From Anagrus nilaparvatae (taxonomy: Eukaryota > Arthropoda > Insecta > Hymenoptera > Mymaridae), in the NCBI GenBank assembly GCA_022575985.1, contig JAKSXM010000277.1:248001-312000 (forward strand): a DNA stretch of 64,000 bases. Direction: 5' to 3'. The position numbers and the translations under genes were made by a program. Under the pieces are notes generated by a model, which was not told where the DNA came from, made no database searches, and was given only the letters and a program-made list of their open reading frames with translations. This document shows, in pieces, positions 32,426 to 43,404 of the stretch (its first letter is position 1; each line of letters opens with the position of its first letter).

Positions 32426-33502
32426 ATTTTTGAATTAGTATTCGGGTGTGCTTGTTTTAAGAAACATAAAAATTTCTAGATGGTTGAGCTTTGTTCCAGG
32501 AGCAGGTGTGAAAGGGGCTTCTATGATAAATAAAGTAAATAAATTAAAATATAGCTTTCAGAGTAATTCAATTAATATAGCTTCGTTTAATTTTAAAGCT
32601 AGTATTGTCAAACAAAACAAAAAAGTAAATCATTCGGATCTGGTTGAAAAATATTCTGATTTGATAAAACTATTGAGAATAACGTCTTATATACTTCGTT
32701 TAATTGATAAATTATTAATAAAATCCAGAATTAATTTAAAATTGGTCGATAGGGCTGAGTTTAAGTTGTTAAATAGTAAGTGGTTCCATGTCATCTATCA
32801 GTTACGTTGTTTTAGGACTCCTTCGGTTTCTAAAATGATTAGGACTAGATTTGTTTGGACATACATTGTTCAGAATTCTCATTTTGAGCAACATATAAAT
32901 TTGTTATTGGCTGGTAAAGAACTTAAGGGTTCAAAATTGATGAGTGTAGATCCTAGCATAGAAAACAATTTATTAAGAGTAGGTCGTCGTGTGCAAGCTT
33001 CTTTGTTAGATCCGGATGAAAAACATCCTCTGATTTTGCCTTTTAATTGCAAATTTTCGAAATTAGTTAATAGCTTATTGTCATGAAAAAAGGTTACATA
33101 GTGGAATTAGATTGACTCATTCTGCGGTCAGAAGAGAATTTTGGAAAGTTAAGTCTCGTAATATGATAAAATCGTATATAAATAAATGTAATACGTGTAT
33201 TAGATACAGAGCGAATAGGTTAAACCAAAAGATGGGAATTCTACCTTCATCTAGAGTAGTTAGACCTGATAAACCGTTTAGATTGGCTGGGGTTAGCTTT
33301 GGATCGACTATGCTGGTCCTTTTGATGTTCTTCAGTTTAGGGGTCGTTGAAGTAGGACATATAAAGCTTATATCGTCGTATTCGTTTGCTTGACTACAAA
33401 AGCGGTTCACCTGAAACTTGTGACAGGCTATTCAAGTGACGATTTTATCGCTGCCTTTCGTAGATTTACTTCCACTAGAGGGCAATGTTCTGGGCTTTAT
33501 AG
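32426..33502 (+). pseudogene. pol of third BEL element: linker and integrase, first half
   Basis: ISRWLSFVPGAG (about 32466-32505) jumps directly to KGASMINKVN, so the whole RNase H segment found between these points in the other copies is deleted. The linker and integrase zinc site (CNTCIRYRANRLNQKMGILP) are readable to about 33300, then the frame shifts and continues as TKAVHLKLVTGYSSDDF until the MITE at 33503. Confidence 0.85.
33495..33502 (+). repeat. Target duplication of the hAT-like MITE (second copy 33706-33713)
   Basis: CTTTATAG on both sides of the 203-bp insertion; taking out one copy rejoins the integrase homology. Confidence 0.9.
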
Positions 33503-33705
33503 CAGAGGGCGTATATGTAGAGTGGGGAAATGTATGTCATTTTTCCTGATTGGTTCCGCCATTTTCAGCCGCGGGACATATTCTATATTCTTTTTTATTA
33601 ATTTTACACACGAAAAAATGGTCAATTTTTAATTTAATGATGAATTAAAAAAAAGCACGCATACCTAATTTTTGGATTCACTTCACTCTGCTTATACGCA
33701 CTCTG
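33503..33705. mobile_element. 203-bp hAT-like MITE in BEL integrase
   Basis: Inverted ends CAGAGGGCGTATA / CAGAGTGCGTATA with a second matched block AGAGTG a few bases further in. Exact 8-bp duplication CTTTATAG. YARNG-type ends and 8-bp duplication indicate the hAT superfamily. No coding capacity. Confidence 0.88.
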
Positions 33706-33713
33706 CTTTATAG

Positions 33714-34370
33714 CGATCAGAGCAAGACTTTCGTTGGAGCGGATTAATTAAGTCTTTTGCCAACATAGGGACGTCCTGGACCTTTAATGCACCTGGGGCT
33801 ACTTACTTTGGAGGTGCATAGGAGGCAGCGGTGAAATTGGTCAAACTCCATATTCGTAGGGTTATTGGCTGCCACAAACTCACGTTTGAGAAATTTTATA
33901 CCCTATTTAAGCAGATCGAATCTTGTCTGAATTTGAGACCGTTAATACCACTTACTGATGATCCAACCATCCAGTAGTAATCTACTGACCCAGGCTGAAC
34001 CTTACATTCTTCCCGAACCTAGTTACTTAGAGGAAAAAATACACCCCCTGCAACGGTATAAACAAGTTCAATTGATGGATCAGGATTGGTGGAAGCAGTG
34101 GTCCTGAGAGTATTTGCAATCATTGCAATGTAGGCAAAAATGGGATAAAAAGAGGGAAAATATCAGTGTTGGCGATGTGGTGCTGATCTCTGATAAAAAA
34201 ATGCTCCCCGCAAAATGACCTTTGACAAGAGTAGTTAGGTTTTACCATGGTCCTGATGGGTTGGTGCGTGTCGTTGACCTGGAAACTGGGTCAACACAAC
34301 TAAGGAGACCAATCCACAAAGTAATAAACTTGAATTTATTGTTTAATGAGGAGTCTTAATGTTTTTTATG
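33714..34370 (+). pseudogene. pol of third BEL element: integrase second half and C-terminal domain
   Basis: Restarts at the second catalytic Asp region (SDQSKTFVG), then APGATYFGGA followed by TAG where the others have Trp, then EAAVKL with the catalytic Glu, and HIRRVIG. The C-terminal DUF5641-like domain (GDVVLISDKKM, GPDGLVRVVDLETGSTQLRRPIHK) is readable with a few further stops and ends near 34359. No polypurine tract or LTR follows. Confidence 0.8.
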
Positions 34371-34419
34371 TAAATATATTTATTATTGTAAAGTTTATGT
34401 GTATTATTAAAAAATTTGT

Positions 34420-35337
34420 CTAACAGATGAAACAGTGGCAGCAGCGGAAAGAAATGGAAATAATATGCTGGGACCCTCCCAAACTCCCAAACTCCTTCCG
34501 CAGACAATAAGGACTTTCAATAGTTCACTGGTCGAAGGAATAGGAGGAAGAAAAGAAAAAAGGCAGAGAGGAAAAAGGAGGAAGGAAAAAGAAAGAAAAA
34601 GATAGCAAACGCCAATGGTAAAGCAAAGCTTCCCAGAGCTAGAGACAAAGCAGTCACGATTAAGCTACCAGAAGGGAGAGCGTATGCCGATGTCTTGAAG
34701 CAGATCAAGGAGAGCGTTATAGGAGAAGCCACTGCAACTAACATCTGTGCAGTTTGGAAAACCCAAGCTGGTAACAAATTGATCGAGATGCGAGGAAAAG
34801 CAGAAGGGCATACAGCCTTTTTTTAAGCAGTTAAGGCAACAATGGGAGAGAGCGTGAATGTCTGACAACACGCCGAACTCTTCAGATACGGACCTCGATT
34901 GCCTTACTACAAGAGAGGAAGTAGAGGTAGTCTTGAAAGACGTTCTAAACAAAACCGGCCCGATCATGGTGAAGCTATCTCAACCTAACATTCGAGAACA
35001 GAGATCAGCCATGGTCCAGCTGGACGAGAAGGTGGCATTCAAGCTGATAAAGAAAGGCAGCATTAAGCTAGGCTTGGGCAGTTGTAGAGTAAGACTACAG
35101 GCAACTCCGCTTAGATGCTTCAGATGTTTAGCGTATGGCCACATAGCAGGTAATTGCAAAGGACCCGATCGAAGCACACTATGCTTTAAATGTGGGACGG
35201 GAAACCACAAGGTAGTCGAATGTTCAGGGAAGCTGCAATGCTTCCTGTGCAAAGCTGCCAAATTAAATGAAAAAGAGCTCAAACACTTCGCAGGTTCCAG
35301 GAAGTGCTCTGAGTTCCAAAAAGCGATCAGAAAATGA
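34420..35337 (+). pseudogene. ORF1 of R1-type non-LTR retrotransposon
   Basis: A basic N-terminal part (about 34430-34600), a middle part in a second frame (VTIKLPEGRAYADVLKQIKES, about 34656-34718) that stops at a T-run near 34825, and the last 159 codons (34858-35337) with three Cys/His knuckles: CFRCLAYGHIAGNC, CFKCGTGNHKVVEC and a CFLC-based one. This is the usual ORF1/Gag layout of R1-clade elements (RNA-binding nucleocapsid). At least one frameshift near 34825-34850. ORF1 ends in an ATGA overlap with ORF2. Confidence 0.85.
35334..35337 (+). promoter_or_regulatory. ATGA stop-start overlap between ORF1 and ORF2
   Basis: ATG of ORF2 (35334-35336) overlaps TGA of ORF1 (35335-35337). Overlapping stop and start codons are known to couple ORF2 translation to ORF1 in R1-clade elements such as SART1. 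Confidence 0.7.
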
Positions 35338-36142
35338 TCAAGGTGGCCCAAGGAAACATGCACAGAAGCTGGACTGCAAACCAGCTTATGTATCAAATTC
35401 AGAGGGAGATCAAGGCAGACCTTTGGATCATCAGCGAGCAGTACCGAGGGGGTAATCCAAATCCAGCTACCTGGTTCGGTGACGAACTCGGAACAGCAGC
35501 TATTTGGATCGCTAATCAAGAAAAAGTACCAGTAGAATCATCAGGAAGAGATAGGGGCTTTGTGTGGGTTAGAAGTAAAACTATAACTTACGTGAGCTGC
35601 TACCTTACGCCGACCGAACCTAGACAAGGGTTTATCATTATATGAAATTGTTAGGCGTAGAAGACTTTGCGAGAGATGCGGGTAGAAAAATAATTGTTGC
35701 AGGCGATTTTAACGCCAAGGCTGTTGACCGAGGCATGCCTTACCCTGACTCAAAAGGGGCGGCGACCCTTGAAATGGTATCCAGGCTGGGACTCGTTGTC
35801 TTGAACGTGGGTAACACCACTACCTTTAGAAGGGCCGGCTATAACGAGACGATAATTGACGTGTCTTTCGCATCTGCAGGCCTGAGCAGAAGAGTGAATA
35901 ACTGGAACGTCATCGAAGATTTTACAGCGAGCGACCACCAGTATATTTCGTTTGAAATCCAGCACGAACGACAGCCCCCTGGCGAGGCATATAGGCCGAA
36001 ACCAAGAGGTTGGAACCTCAATAAGCTGAATAAAGAACGATTCATACAAGTTTTATCGATGGGACAAGGGGCAATTCTAGCGAATCCCCGCAGAGTAGGA
36101 AGACGCGGAGAAACTAGTATCCGAAGTAATGACGCTGCTTAA
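35334..36142 (+). pseudogene. ORF2 of R1-type element: endonuclease domain (frameshifted)
   Basis: The first frame (35334-35645) carries the APE-type endonuclease start (MIKVAQGNMHRS, ADLWIISEQYR with the catalytic Glu, FVWVRSKTITYVSCYLTP). A shift near 35640 moves to 35642-36142, which holds VAGDFNAK (catalytic Asp/Asn), TTFRRAG and SDHQYISFEI (catalytic Asp/His). All endonuclease motifs are present but in two frames. A further break near 36140 separates this from the RT. Confidence 0.88.
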
Positions 36143-37427
36143 GAAAGGCTGTGATGCTTCCATGCCTTGAAAAAGGTTGAATTGAAAAAACCCACCTGTG
36201 TACTGGTGGAACCCAGAAATTGCAGAGTTCCGCAGACAAAGCCACAAGACGCGAAGAAGAGCGACTAGAGCAAAGTCCCGCGGAGAAGCAAGGGAACTCA
36301 TGATCGTTCACAAAGAAGTTAAGCGATCCTTAAGGCAGGCGATCAACGCCAGCAAAATTCGCTGTGAAAGGAAGCTATGTATTAAAGTTGACAACGACCC
36401 CTGGAGACCCTGGCTTCAAGATAGTTACGAAGAAGCTGAGGGGCTTCACGGCCAGCTCGCTAATGGACGAAGAGGAGGCAAAAATAGTCGTTGACGCCCT
36501 ATTCCCGATGCACCTGACAAGAAAGGATCAAGAGGATAACACCAATGTGGAGGATATCCCGGGCTTTACGCAAGATGAGCTGTTCGCTGCCGTGGACTCC
36601 CTTAGAAATAAGAAAGCTCCCGACCCAGACGGTATACCAGCCGAGATTATCAGATTAGCTGCACACGAGTGTCTATCATTCATGCTAAGGATGTACAACA
36701 CATGCATCCGAACAGGAGTCTTTAGCAGGCGATGGAAAAAGACAATACTGGTACTTATCAGCAAAGGAAAGGGTGATACTAGACTCCCATCCTACTGGCG
36801 ACCACTAGGACTTTTGGATACAGCGGGAAAAAGTTTCGAAAAGATGCTGCAACCTCGTATCTTAAACGCTGTAGAAGCAACAGGAGACTTATCTCCTCGA
36901 CAATACGGCTTTGGACGGGGGCGGTCCACCATTGATGCAGTGAAGGAGGCCGTTGACGCGATAGCGAGGGCCCAAACGGGTAATCATTACTCTCGTAAAA
37001 TTACTCTTTTGGTTACCCTTAATGTCAAAAATGCATTTAACTCGGCAAAGTGGACAGACTTCCTGCAAGGACTGAGTGACTTCGCAAAACCCAAATATTT
37101 GATGCGGGTAATGAAGAGCTACCTAAATGACCGAGTACTCTTGTACGAGACTCTACAATGTAAAAGGAGTAGGAAAGTTACAGCTGGCGCGGCTCAGGGT
37201 TCGGTACTGGGACCTGACTTATTAAACATTTTTTATGATGGTATCCTGAGGCTGGAGCTAGCGGATGACTGCTTCATGATAGGGAATGCGGATGATATTG
37301 TTCTCGTAATCATAGCAAGAAACGTACAACAGGATCAGAACAGCTTGAACGTTTGCATGGTAAATACAATTATATGGATGGAAGAGCATGGATTAAGTCT
37401 TAAGCTGCTAAGACAGAGATCGTAATG
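36143..37427 (+). pseudogene. ORF2 of R1-type element: reverse transcriptase
   Basis: Main frame 36364-37425, preceded by a short piece in another frame (36198-36420). RT blocks: KKAPDPDGIPAEII, FSRRWKKTILVLISK, YWRPLGLLDTAGKSFEKML, LSPRQYGFGRGRSTIDAV, AAQGSVLGPDLLNIFYDG. Two key sites are damaged: the first catalytic Asp (expected LDVKNAFNSA) is Asn at 37021-37023, and the FADD/YADD box reads GNADDIVLV (37281-37304). A one-base shift near 37400 ends this frame and the next begins at 37425. The enzyme encoded here would be inactive. Confidence 0.9.
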
Positions 37428-38351
37428 ATTACGGGGAAGCAAATTCAAACTGTCATCCCGATACGAATCGACGAGGATACTGTCATAGAGACGAAAAAAT
37501 TCGTTAAATATCTAGGGATAACTCTGGACACGAAGCTGACTTATTGGAAGCACATCTCTCAAAGGGTCAAGAAGGCAGGTACCACGACGCAAGCCCTGAG
37601 CAGGCTGATGTCAAATATGAATGGCCCGAAGTCCAGCAAGAGGAAGCTACTAATGTCTGTAACTCACTCCATCCTATTGTATGGAGCAGAAATTTGGGCT
37701 AAGGCGTTAGACAAAGATATGTATGCGAAAGGCATAATAAGAGTTCAGAGGCAAGGTGCTCTGAGGGTTTCTTGCGCGTACAGGACTGTCTCGGAAGCGG
37801 TAGTCCTTGTGATCGCAGGCATTATCCTAATTAAGCTCCTCGCCAAAGAGCGTAAACTTATTTACGATAGAAAAAATGAAGGCGACGTTGACCGTATCAA
37901 AGCGGAAGTTAGGAGGGATGTGATGCTGAAGTGGCAGACGCTCTGGGAGGATCGCACAGACAGCGCATGGACCAGGCGTTTCATAAAAGATGTCGCTCCA
38001 TGGATCCAGAGAGAACATGGGGAAGTGAATTACTTCTTGACCCAGTTTCTCAGTGGACATGGGCTTTTCTTCAGGATGGGCAAAGTTGGAAGCTCCGAAT
38101 GTATGTTCTTTTCCGGCAAACGCGATGATGCGTATTACACGTTCTTTCGTTGCGATCGGTGGGTGATCAAAAGGAGGGATTTGGAGGCGGAAATAGGCGA
38201 CATTATGCCTGACAATGTCGTTGAAAGTATGCTTCAAAATGAAGAAGGATGGAGTGCTGTTGCAAGGTTGTTGGAGGATATTCTGCGAACTAAAAAGCGC
38301 TCTAATTTCAAATTTAAATGTCATTTCTACATTATTATCCATGTACGCTAA
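37425..38351 (+). pseudogene. ORF2 of R1-type element: C-terminal region
   Basis: Contains VKYLGITLDTKLTYWKHI, SRLMSNMNGPK, LLYGAEIWAKALD, RVQRQGALRVSCAYRTV and FLTQFLSGHGLFFRM, all typical of R1-clade ORF2 after the RT. The terminal zinc finger is degenerate (CMFFSGKRDDAYYTFFRC, where a C-x2-C...H...C arrangement is expected). Past about 38296 the frame enters the 166-bp repeat, so the last residues are not authentic. Related to, but a different subfamily from, the fragments at 29.5 and 46.3 kb. Confidence 0.85.
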
Positions 38352-38462
38352 TGTACCCCATTCCTGCACGCTACAACTATCCCCCTCCCCCCAAAACTCT
38401 TTGTTATGAAATAATACAGAGTTTTGATATTTTAGGAGAGGTCAGGAATGGGATATTATATA
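38297..38462. repeat. 166-bp repeat, copy 1, with nested inverted repeats
   Basis: Direct partner of 38540-38705. Each copy contains CCCATTCCTG ... CAGGAATGGG as outer inverted ends and AAAACTCT ... AGAGTTTT as inner ones, so each can fold into a two-tier hairpin. Confidence 0.85.
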
Positions 38463-38539
38463 TCCCTGGGATATTATATTACGACCTCCGAACTACATAT
38501 TCAAAAATCAATGCTCGGTCGATAATTTTTATTTAACGC

Positions 38540-38705
38540 GCGCTCTAATTTCAAATTTAAATGTAATTTCTACATTATTATCCATGTACGCTAATGTACC
38601 CCATTCCTGCACGCTACAACAATCCCCTTCCCCCCAAAACTCTTTGTTATGAAATAATACAGAGTTTTGATATTTTAGGAGAGGTCAGGAATGGGATATT
38701 ATATA
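38540..38705. repeat. 166-bp repeat, copy 2
   Basis: Almost identical to 38297-38462 (a handful of single-base differences), same orientation, 77-bp unrelated spacer between them. Confidence 0.85.
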
Positions 38706-39269
38706 AGAAAGAAAAAAAATACCCTGCCAACTAGCTGGCACTAAGGTTCCTCAAACAATGAGCTAAATACTTCAATATGTCACAGATATCACCGATTAAA
38801 ACCATGCAATCATACACTCATTTCTATTAACTTTTAAAAGTAAAAAGAAAATTTATGTATTGAATTGAACTAAATCTATTTTTTTCAAATAAAATCTAAT
38901 GTAATTCATTGGATAATAATTATTCAAGATAGTAATTTCATGGAGTTAAATCTACAGAGACGTGTCGTCTCGGGACGCAAGTTTGAACGACACCTATATA
39001 TACGAGAATTTTCTCTTCCGTTTCACATACTGGCACTCTAATGTAGTATTTTAAGAGACAGTTTATCATATTGAGAAGTTCGAGAGATTCGATTCGATCA
39101 GTGGCGGTACTTTTAAAAAAATTGTATATAAACTTAAGGTGACTGCCTAGGAGAAGTATAATACGAATAGAGAGATAATAATAATAATAACAATTAATAG
39201 TAAAAGGGATAGAAAATATTCCAATTTGACTGTGTAATAATGTATATCTTTAATGAAATGAATGAAATC
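38706..39269. other. Gene-free sequence with a promoter-like patch
   Basis: A perfect 7-bp hairpin (GTGTCGT 38962-38968, ACGACAC 38987-38993) lies directly before TATATATA (about 38994-39001). It looks like a small promoter region, perhaps from an LTR or MITE. No gene. Confidence 0.35.
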
Positions 39270-40537
39270 TTACAACAACAAAAACATTTACATGTAAAAA
39301 AGACGCAAGTTTGCTATACGTGCTTGTATTTTAGCCTTTTTTTTTAGGTGTAAAAATTTTTCACTGCTAAAGTTTTAAGATCTGAAAAACTTTACGCAAA
39401 TTTTAAATATTTAAAAAATATATTTTATTTAAATTTGCTGTATTGAAAATTACCAATTATTATCTGAAGCGAATTGACCCTTAATTAATTCATCTTACAA
39501 ATATCAATAATTATTTAAAAAAACTTGTCAGACTGTTAATTAATTATGAAAAATGCTTTATTTTGCAAATTTTGCAAATTTATTTTCAAATTTTGCAAAT
39601 TAATTTTCAAATTTTCAACTTTTTTTTACTTAGCGGCCTGGCAAGTTTTTACAAATAATTTTTGATGATTGTAATTGAACCGTTAGGTACAAATTGATTA
39701 AATATAAAATACCAAGAATTAAGTCTGGACAGATTTATTAGAAATTAAATAATATGATATTATATTTAAAAATGCTTCATCAGCATCATCATTCTGAGAA
39801 ATTGCACGTGCAAGAAAGTGCATAATAAGACCTCACACGAAGTACTGAAGGTGGGAATAAACCCACCCCCATCATGCGCTTTGACAGACTAATTACCAAT
39901 GATTGGAGACACTGTTACTAAGGACAATAAATTTTCCGCGTTAAGCCAATTACGCGCATCGATCCCCTCCTCAATTCCCTCAAGCGTAAGCTTATAAAAG
40001 CTCTCGCACAAGCTCCTGACCGGGAGAGAGAGAACTTGGGACCATGTAGTCCCTTAGCAGAACGATCTGGAATACAGAACTGACTGAACTAACTAACTTG
40101 TACTCAGGTTATCTCTCTACCGCTAATTAAGAGATCTAAGCACGGCCAGCCATTTTACAAGTCAATAAATCAGCATTTTAATAACAAAAGGACTTATTTA
40201 CTTGAATTCCTGTCACCAGTAAATGAGTTTAGCCAACAGGCTAATCCCGAATAAGAATATCCTCATCTATCTGTGTTTATTCACATCCAAACACAACATA
40301 AGATGCATTAATCAAGGATCAATAATAATTGGTGGGTCTTCAGATAATAATTGGTATTTTTCAATACAGAAAATTTAAATAAAATATATTTTTTAAATAT
40401 TTAAAACTTGCGTAAAGTTTTTCAGATCTTAAAACTTTAGCAGTGAAAAATTTTTACACCTAAAAACAAAGGCTAAAATACAAGCACGTATAGCAAACTT
40501 GCGTCATTTTTACATGTAAATGTTTTTGTTGTTGTAA
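39270..40537. mobile_element. Foldback element with 200-bp arms
   Basis: Arms 39270-39469 and 40338-40537 are reverse complements with few mismatches (TTACAACAACAAAAACATTT at the outer end, ATTATCTGAAG at the inner end). The 868-bp centre is not palindromic. No transposase. Flanks give no clear target duplication. Confidence 0.8.
39780..40325 (+). other. Promoter- and poly(A)-like core inside the foldback (possible solo LTR)
   Basis: Less AT-rich than its surroundings. TATAAAAG at 39993-40000, a GA-rich segment about 30 bases downstream, and AATAAA at 40164-40169: the order found in LTRs. I could not find matching TG/CA ends with a target duplication, so the solo-LTR reading is tentative. 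Confidence 0.4.
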
Positions 40538-40559
40538 TAAAGAATTACACAAAAAAAAA

Positions 40560-41420
40560 AAAAAATATTTTAGTTTAAAAAAACTTTTTCAATTTTGAGA
40601 AATAAATTTTGGAAAAATTCGGTATTAAATCCAAAAAATTACTATAAACGAACTGTCTAAAACTAGTACTCTCATAGAAATCAATTAGGTACTAAATCCA
40701 AAAAGAAAAAAAAATTTGGTGTCTATTGTATTTTTTTGTGAAAAAAAATTTATGGAAAAAAATTTTTTAAAATTAAGTATTAGATTCGAGATATAGAGTA
40801 AAAACCATACTTTCAAATTTAAGTAATTTCACGGAAATAAATGAGGTATTACATCCATATTAAAAAAAAAAGTACCTAGAGCTTTTTTCGTGAAAAAATT
40901 TTTGAAAAAAAATTAGGTCTTAATTTCATAACGGTTGTGAAATATCGCCGGTCTTAATATTTTCAGATATTAAGACTTTCATAGAATTAAATTAGGTATT
41001 ACATCCCTTAAAAAAAATATTGCAGGTTTTTTAATATTTTTGTTTTTTCAATTTAAAGAAAAAATTTTTTTAAAAATTCGGTATTAGATCCAAAAAATGA
41101 CTATAAACAAACTTTCTAAATTTGTACTTTCATAGAAATAAATTAGGTAATACGTTCAAAAAGAAAAAAAAAATTCTTGTTTTTTGTATTTTTTCGTGAA
41201 AAAAATTTTGGGACAAAAATTTTCAAAAAATTAAGTATCAGTTTCGAGATATAGAGTAACAACCATACTCTTAAATATAAGTACTTTCGTGGAAGTAAAT
41301 AAGGTATTTCATCCAAATTAAAAAAAAAAAAGTACCTCGAGCTTTTTTAATAAAAAAATTTTTGAAAAAAAAATTAGGTCTTAACTCCATCATGTTTGTA
41401 AAATATCACCAATTACATAC
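40560..41420. repeat. Two-copy tandem duplication, offset about 458 bp
   Basis: Blocks such as TTCGGTATTA(A/G)ATCCAAAAA (40618 and 41076), GAGATATAGAGTAA and GGTATTACATCC recur in the same order. AT-rich and non-coding. Confidence 0.65.
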
Positions 41421-41431
41421 ATACATACACG

Positions 41432-41438
41432 AACACAA

Positions 41439-41466
<28 letters not shown>
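41432..41466. repeat. CA microsatellite
   Basis: An uninterrupted CA run of about 28 bases, preceded by TACATACATACAC. Confidence 0.95.
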
Positions 41467-41469
<3 letters not shown>

Positions 41470-42240
41470 TACTTTTTTTTTAAACCGGTTTTTTAGTTTC
41501 CTGGGGTCTCAAAACGTGCTTATATGCCAAAAAATTAAAAATTGAAATTTGACCTATCACAATGGTTCCTCTTTGAGGAACCAAAAGGTTTTATTATTAT
41601 TCTTATTATTTTGTTTTTATTGTAATCATGATTGTTTTTATATTTAGTTATTAATTTTTTTATTCAGAAAATCATTTGTATTTTTAATATTTAAATAATA
41701 TTTTTCAATGCAAAAATTCAAAATAATCAATCTCTACAAATTATAATTTTAACTACATTTTTTTTCATCTGTTGATATATTTATAATAAATTAACTCATA
41801 TTATATTTAATATATCGAAAAATTGCCAAAATTAGCCTTGCAAAAGAATTTTTTTTTAGCGCAAAAATCTTAAAACACTAAAATTTTAAAAAAATTAACT
41901 ACATATTTTACATCTATTGATAAAATTAAGATCAAAATATTGCTGAATCTAACGTTCCAAAAGCAATTTTTTAGCGCAAATTTAGACTTCTCAATTTATC
42001 TAATTCAAAAATTTTAAAAAAGAGACTTTTAGAACCTTTGAGCAATTTGAATCAGTTTAATGATTAATTAAGATATGAATAATGATTTATTATTGAAATT
42101 ATACTTGCAATTTATTATGTTGTATTTAGTAAATATATTTTTTATTTTAATATTGAATATTATTTATGTATAGACTACTAGTCATTTTAACTATTGTTTT
42201 ATAATGTTTAATTTTATTTTGTATTTAAATTTTATCTATT
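41467..42240. other. AT-rich spacer
   Basis: No gene or element end recognised. Confidence 0.5.
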
Positions 42241-42425
42241 TCTATTTTCTTTAAGAATTTAATTTAATTGATTTTACCATTTCCTCGCACAGTCAAACTT
42301 TGATTTGACTCTGAGGATGCGGAAATGTTTTGTATATTACATTTTACTTGTTTATGTACAATTTTCTGTATTTTATAATGGTTAATAAATAAATAAAATA
42401 AATAAAAAATAAAAAAATTTTATTA
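42241..42425 (+). mobile_element. 3' end of a Jockey-like non-LTR element
   Basis: A stem-loop-like block (CATTTCCTCGCACAGTC ... GACTCTGAGGATGCGGAAATG, 42288-42328) followed about 50 bases later by an AATAAATAAATAAAATAAAT tail. The 3' end at 51.69-51.86 kb has the same layout (CTCCCGCACAG ... CTGACTCTGGGATGA, then AAATAAATAAAT). The coding part is absent, a normal 5'-truncated LINE. Confidence 0.6.
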
Positions 42426-43400
42426 AAACTAAACTTTTATAAGATTACAAATAAATATAATTTATTTTTAATAATGAAATTTATTAAGTTAACTTATATT
42501 CAATGAAATGTTTCTTTTTTTCTTATAACATAACTTATAATTACCGTTTACTGAATTTTTCCAAAACCAAAATTTAACTGCATTTTTTATACCTATCGTT
42601 AAATGTTTGATTAAATAACTCAAGTCAAACTAAAATTTTTAAAATATTACCAAAATTAAATTTACGAAAAACAATTTTTTAGGCCAAAAATCATAAAATA
42701 CTAAAATTTTCTATAAACAAAATTATTAATGGATATTTATAATTTAAAATGGCAGTTACTAATTAGTTTATATCATATACCCACAACTGCCCTAAATTCA
42801 GTTACTGCCAATTACTCTCAGTTACTTTTACATCCTCCCATGATAACTGACCTATTAACATCAGGTCCAGTTTAGGAGATTCGATTAGAACAGACTTCTT
42901 AGTATAATCATTTCTCAGTATAATTATCATTCAGACTTATTGACTTAGACGCTTTTTCATATTTACTTATAATAAAGTCAGTGAATTAAACTAAAGTATT
43001 CAGTGTGTTTATTTAATTGTGATAACTTCCTTCTATAATCTAGAACTTAACGCAGTTAAGTTCAACCAGCTCTAATACCCGAGGTCATCAACATATTACA
43101 TACAACTTTAATTCATATATAAATATTAAAATACCTGGGGCACTCAAAATCCCCAGGATAAAACTTATTTATATTTATTTATTATTACGTATCCCGAATT
43201 AAACCTCAGGATACATAACAAAGTCATCTTTGATAATATATTTTTTCATAAATCTTATCTGTTTCATAGTTTACTTTATTTTTTAATATCAATAATTTTC
43301 TATCTTAGCTTTTTAGTTTTTCAATATTTTTCAACATTTCTATGATTTTCTTACTTGGTTTTTGCATCATTACTGCGTATATTGAAATTTCTTTTTATTT
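42426..43400. other. Gene-free sequence, possible LTR remnant
   Basis: Contains AATAAA near 42973, and a hairpin CCTGGGG...CCCCAGG near 43132-43156. It could include an LTR of the neighbouring minus-strand Gypsy element, but I could not define ends. Confidence 0.3.
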
Positions 43401-43404
43401 TAAT

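Larger units (their letters stand above)
30736..34370 (+). mobile_element. Third BEL/Pao element, truncated and broken
   Basis: Begins in the gag C-terminus right after the A-rich tail of the R1-type fragment and ends with the DUF5641-like domain near 34359; no LTR on either side. It is more distant from the two elements at 1-15 kb than those are from each other. It has lost part of the RT core and nearly all of the RNase H region, and a 203-bp MITE sits in its integrase. Confidence 0.85.

Noticed and set aside
34517..34967. Minus-strand membrane-protein-like frames
   Set aside because: Complement of the Lys/Glu-rich ORF1 of the R1-type element, which yields Phe/Ser/Leu-rich antisense frames.
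39780..40325. Definite solo LTR
   Set aside because: Promoter and poly(A) signals fit, but no TG/CA ends with a matching target duplication were found.
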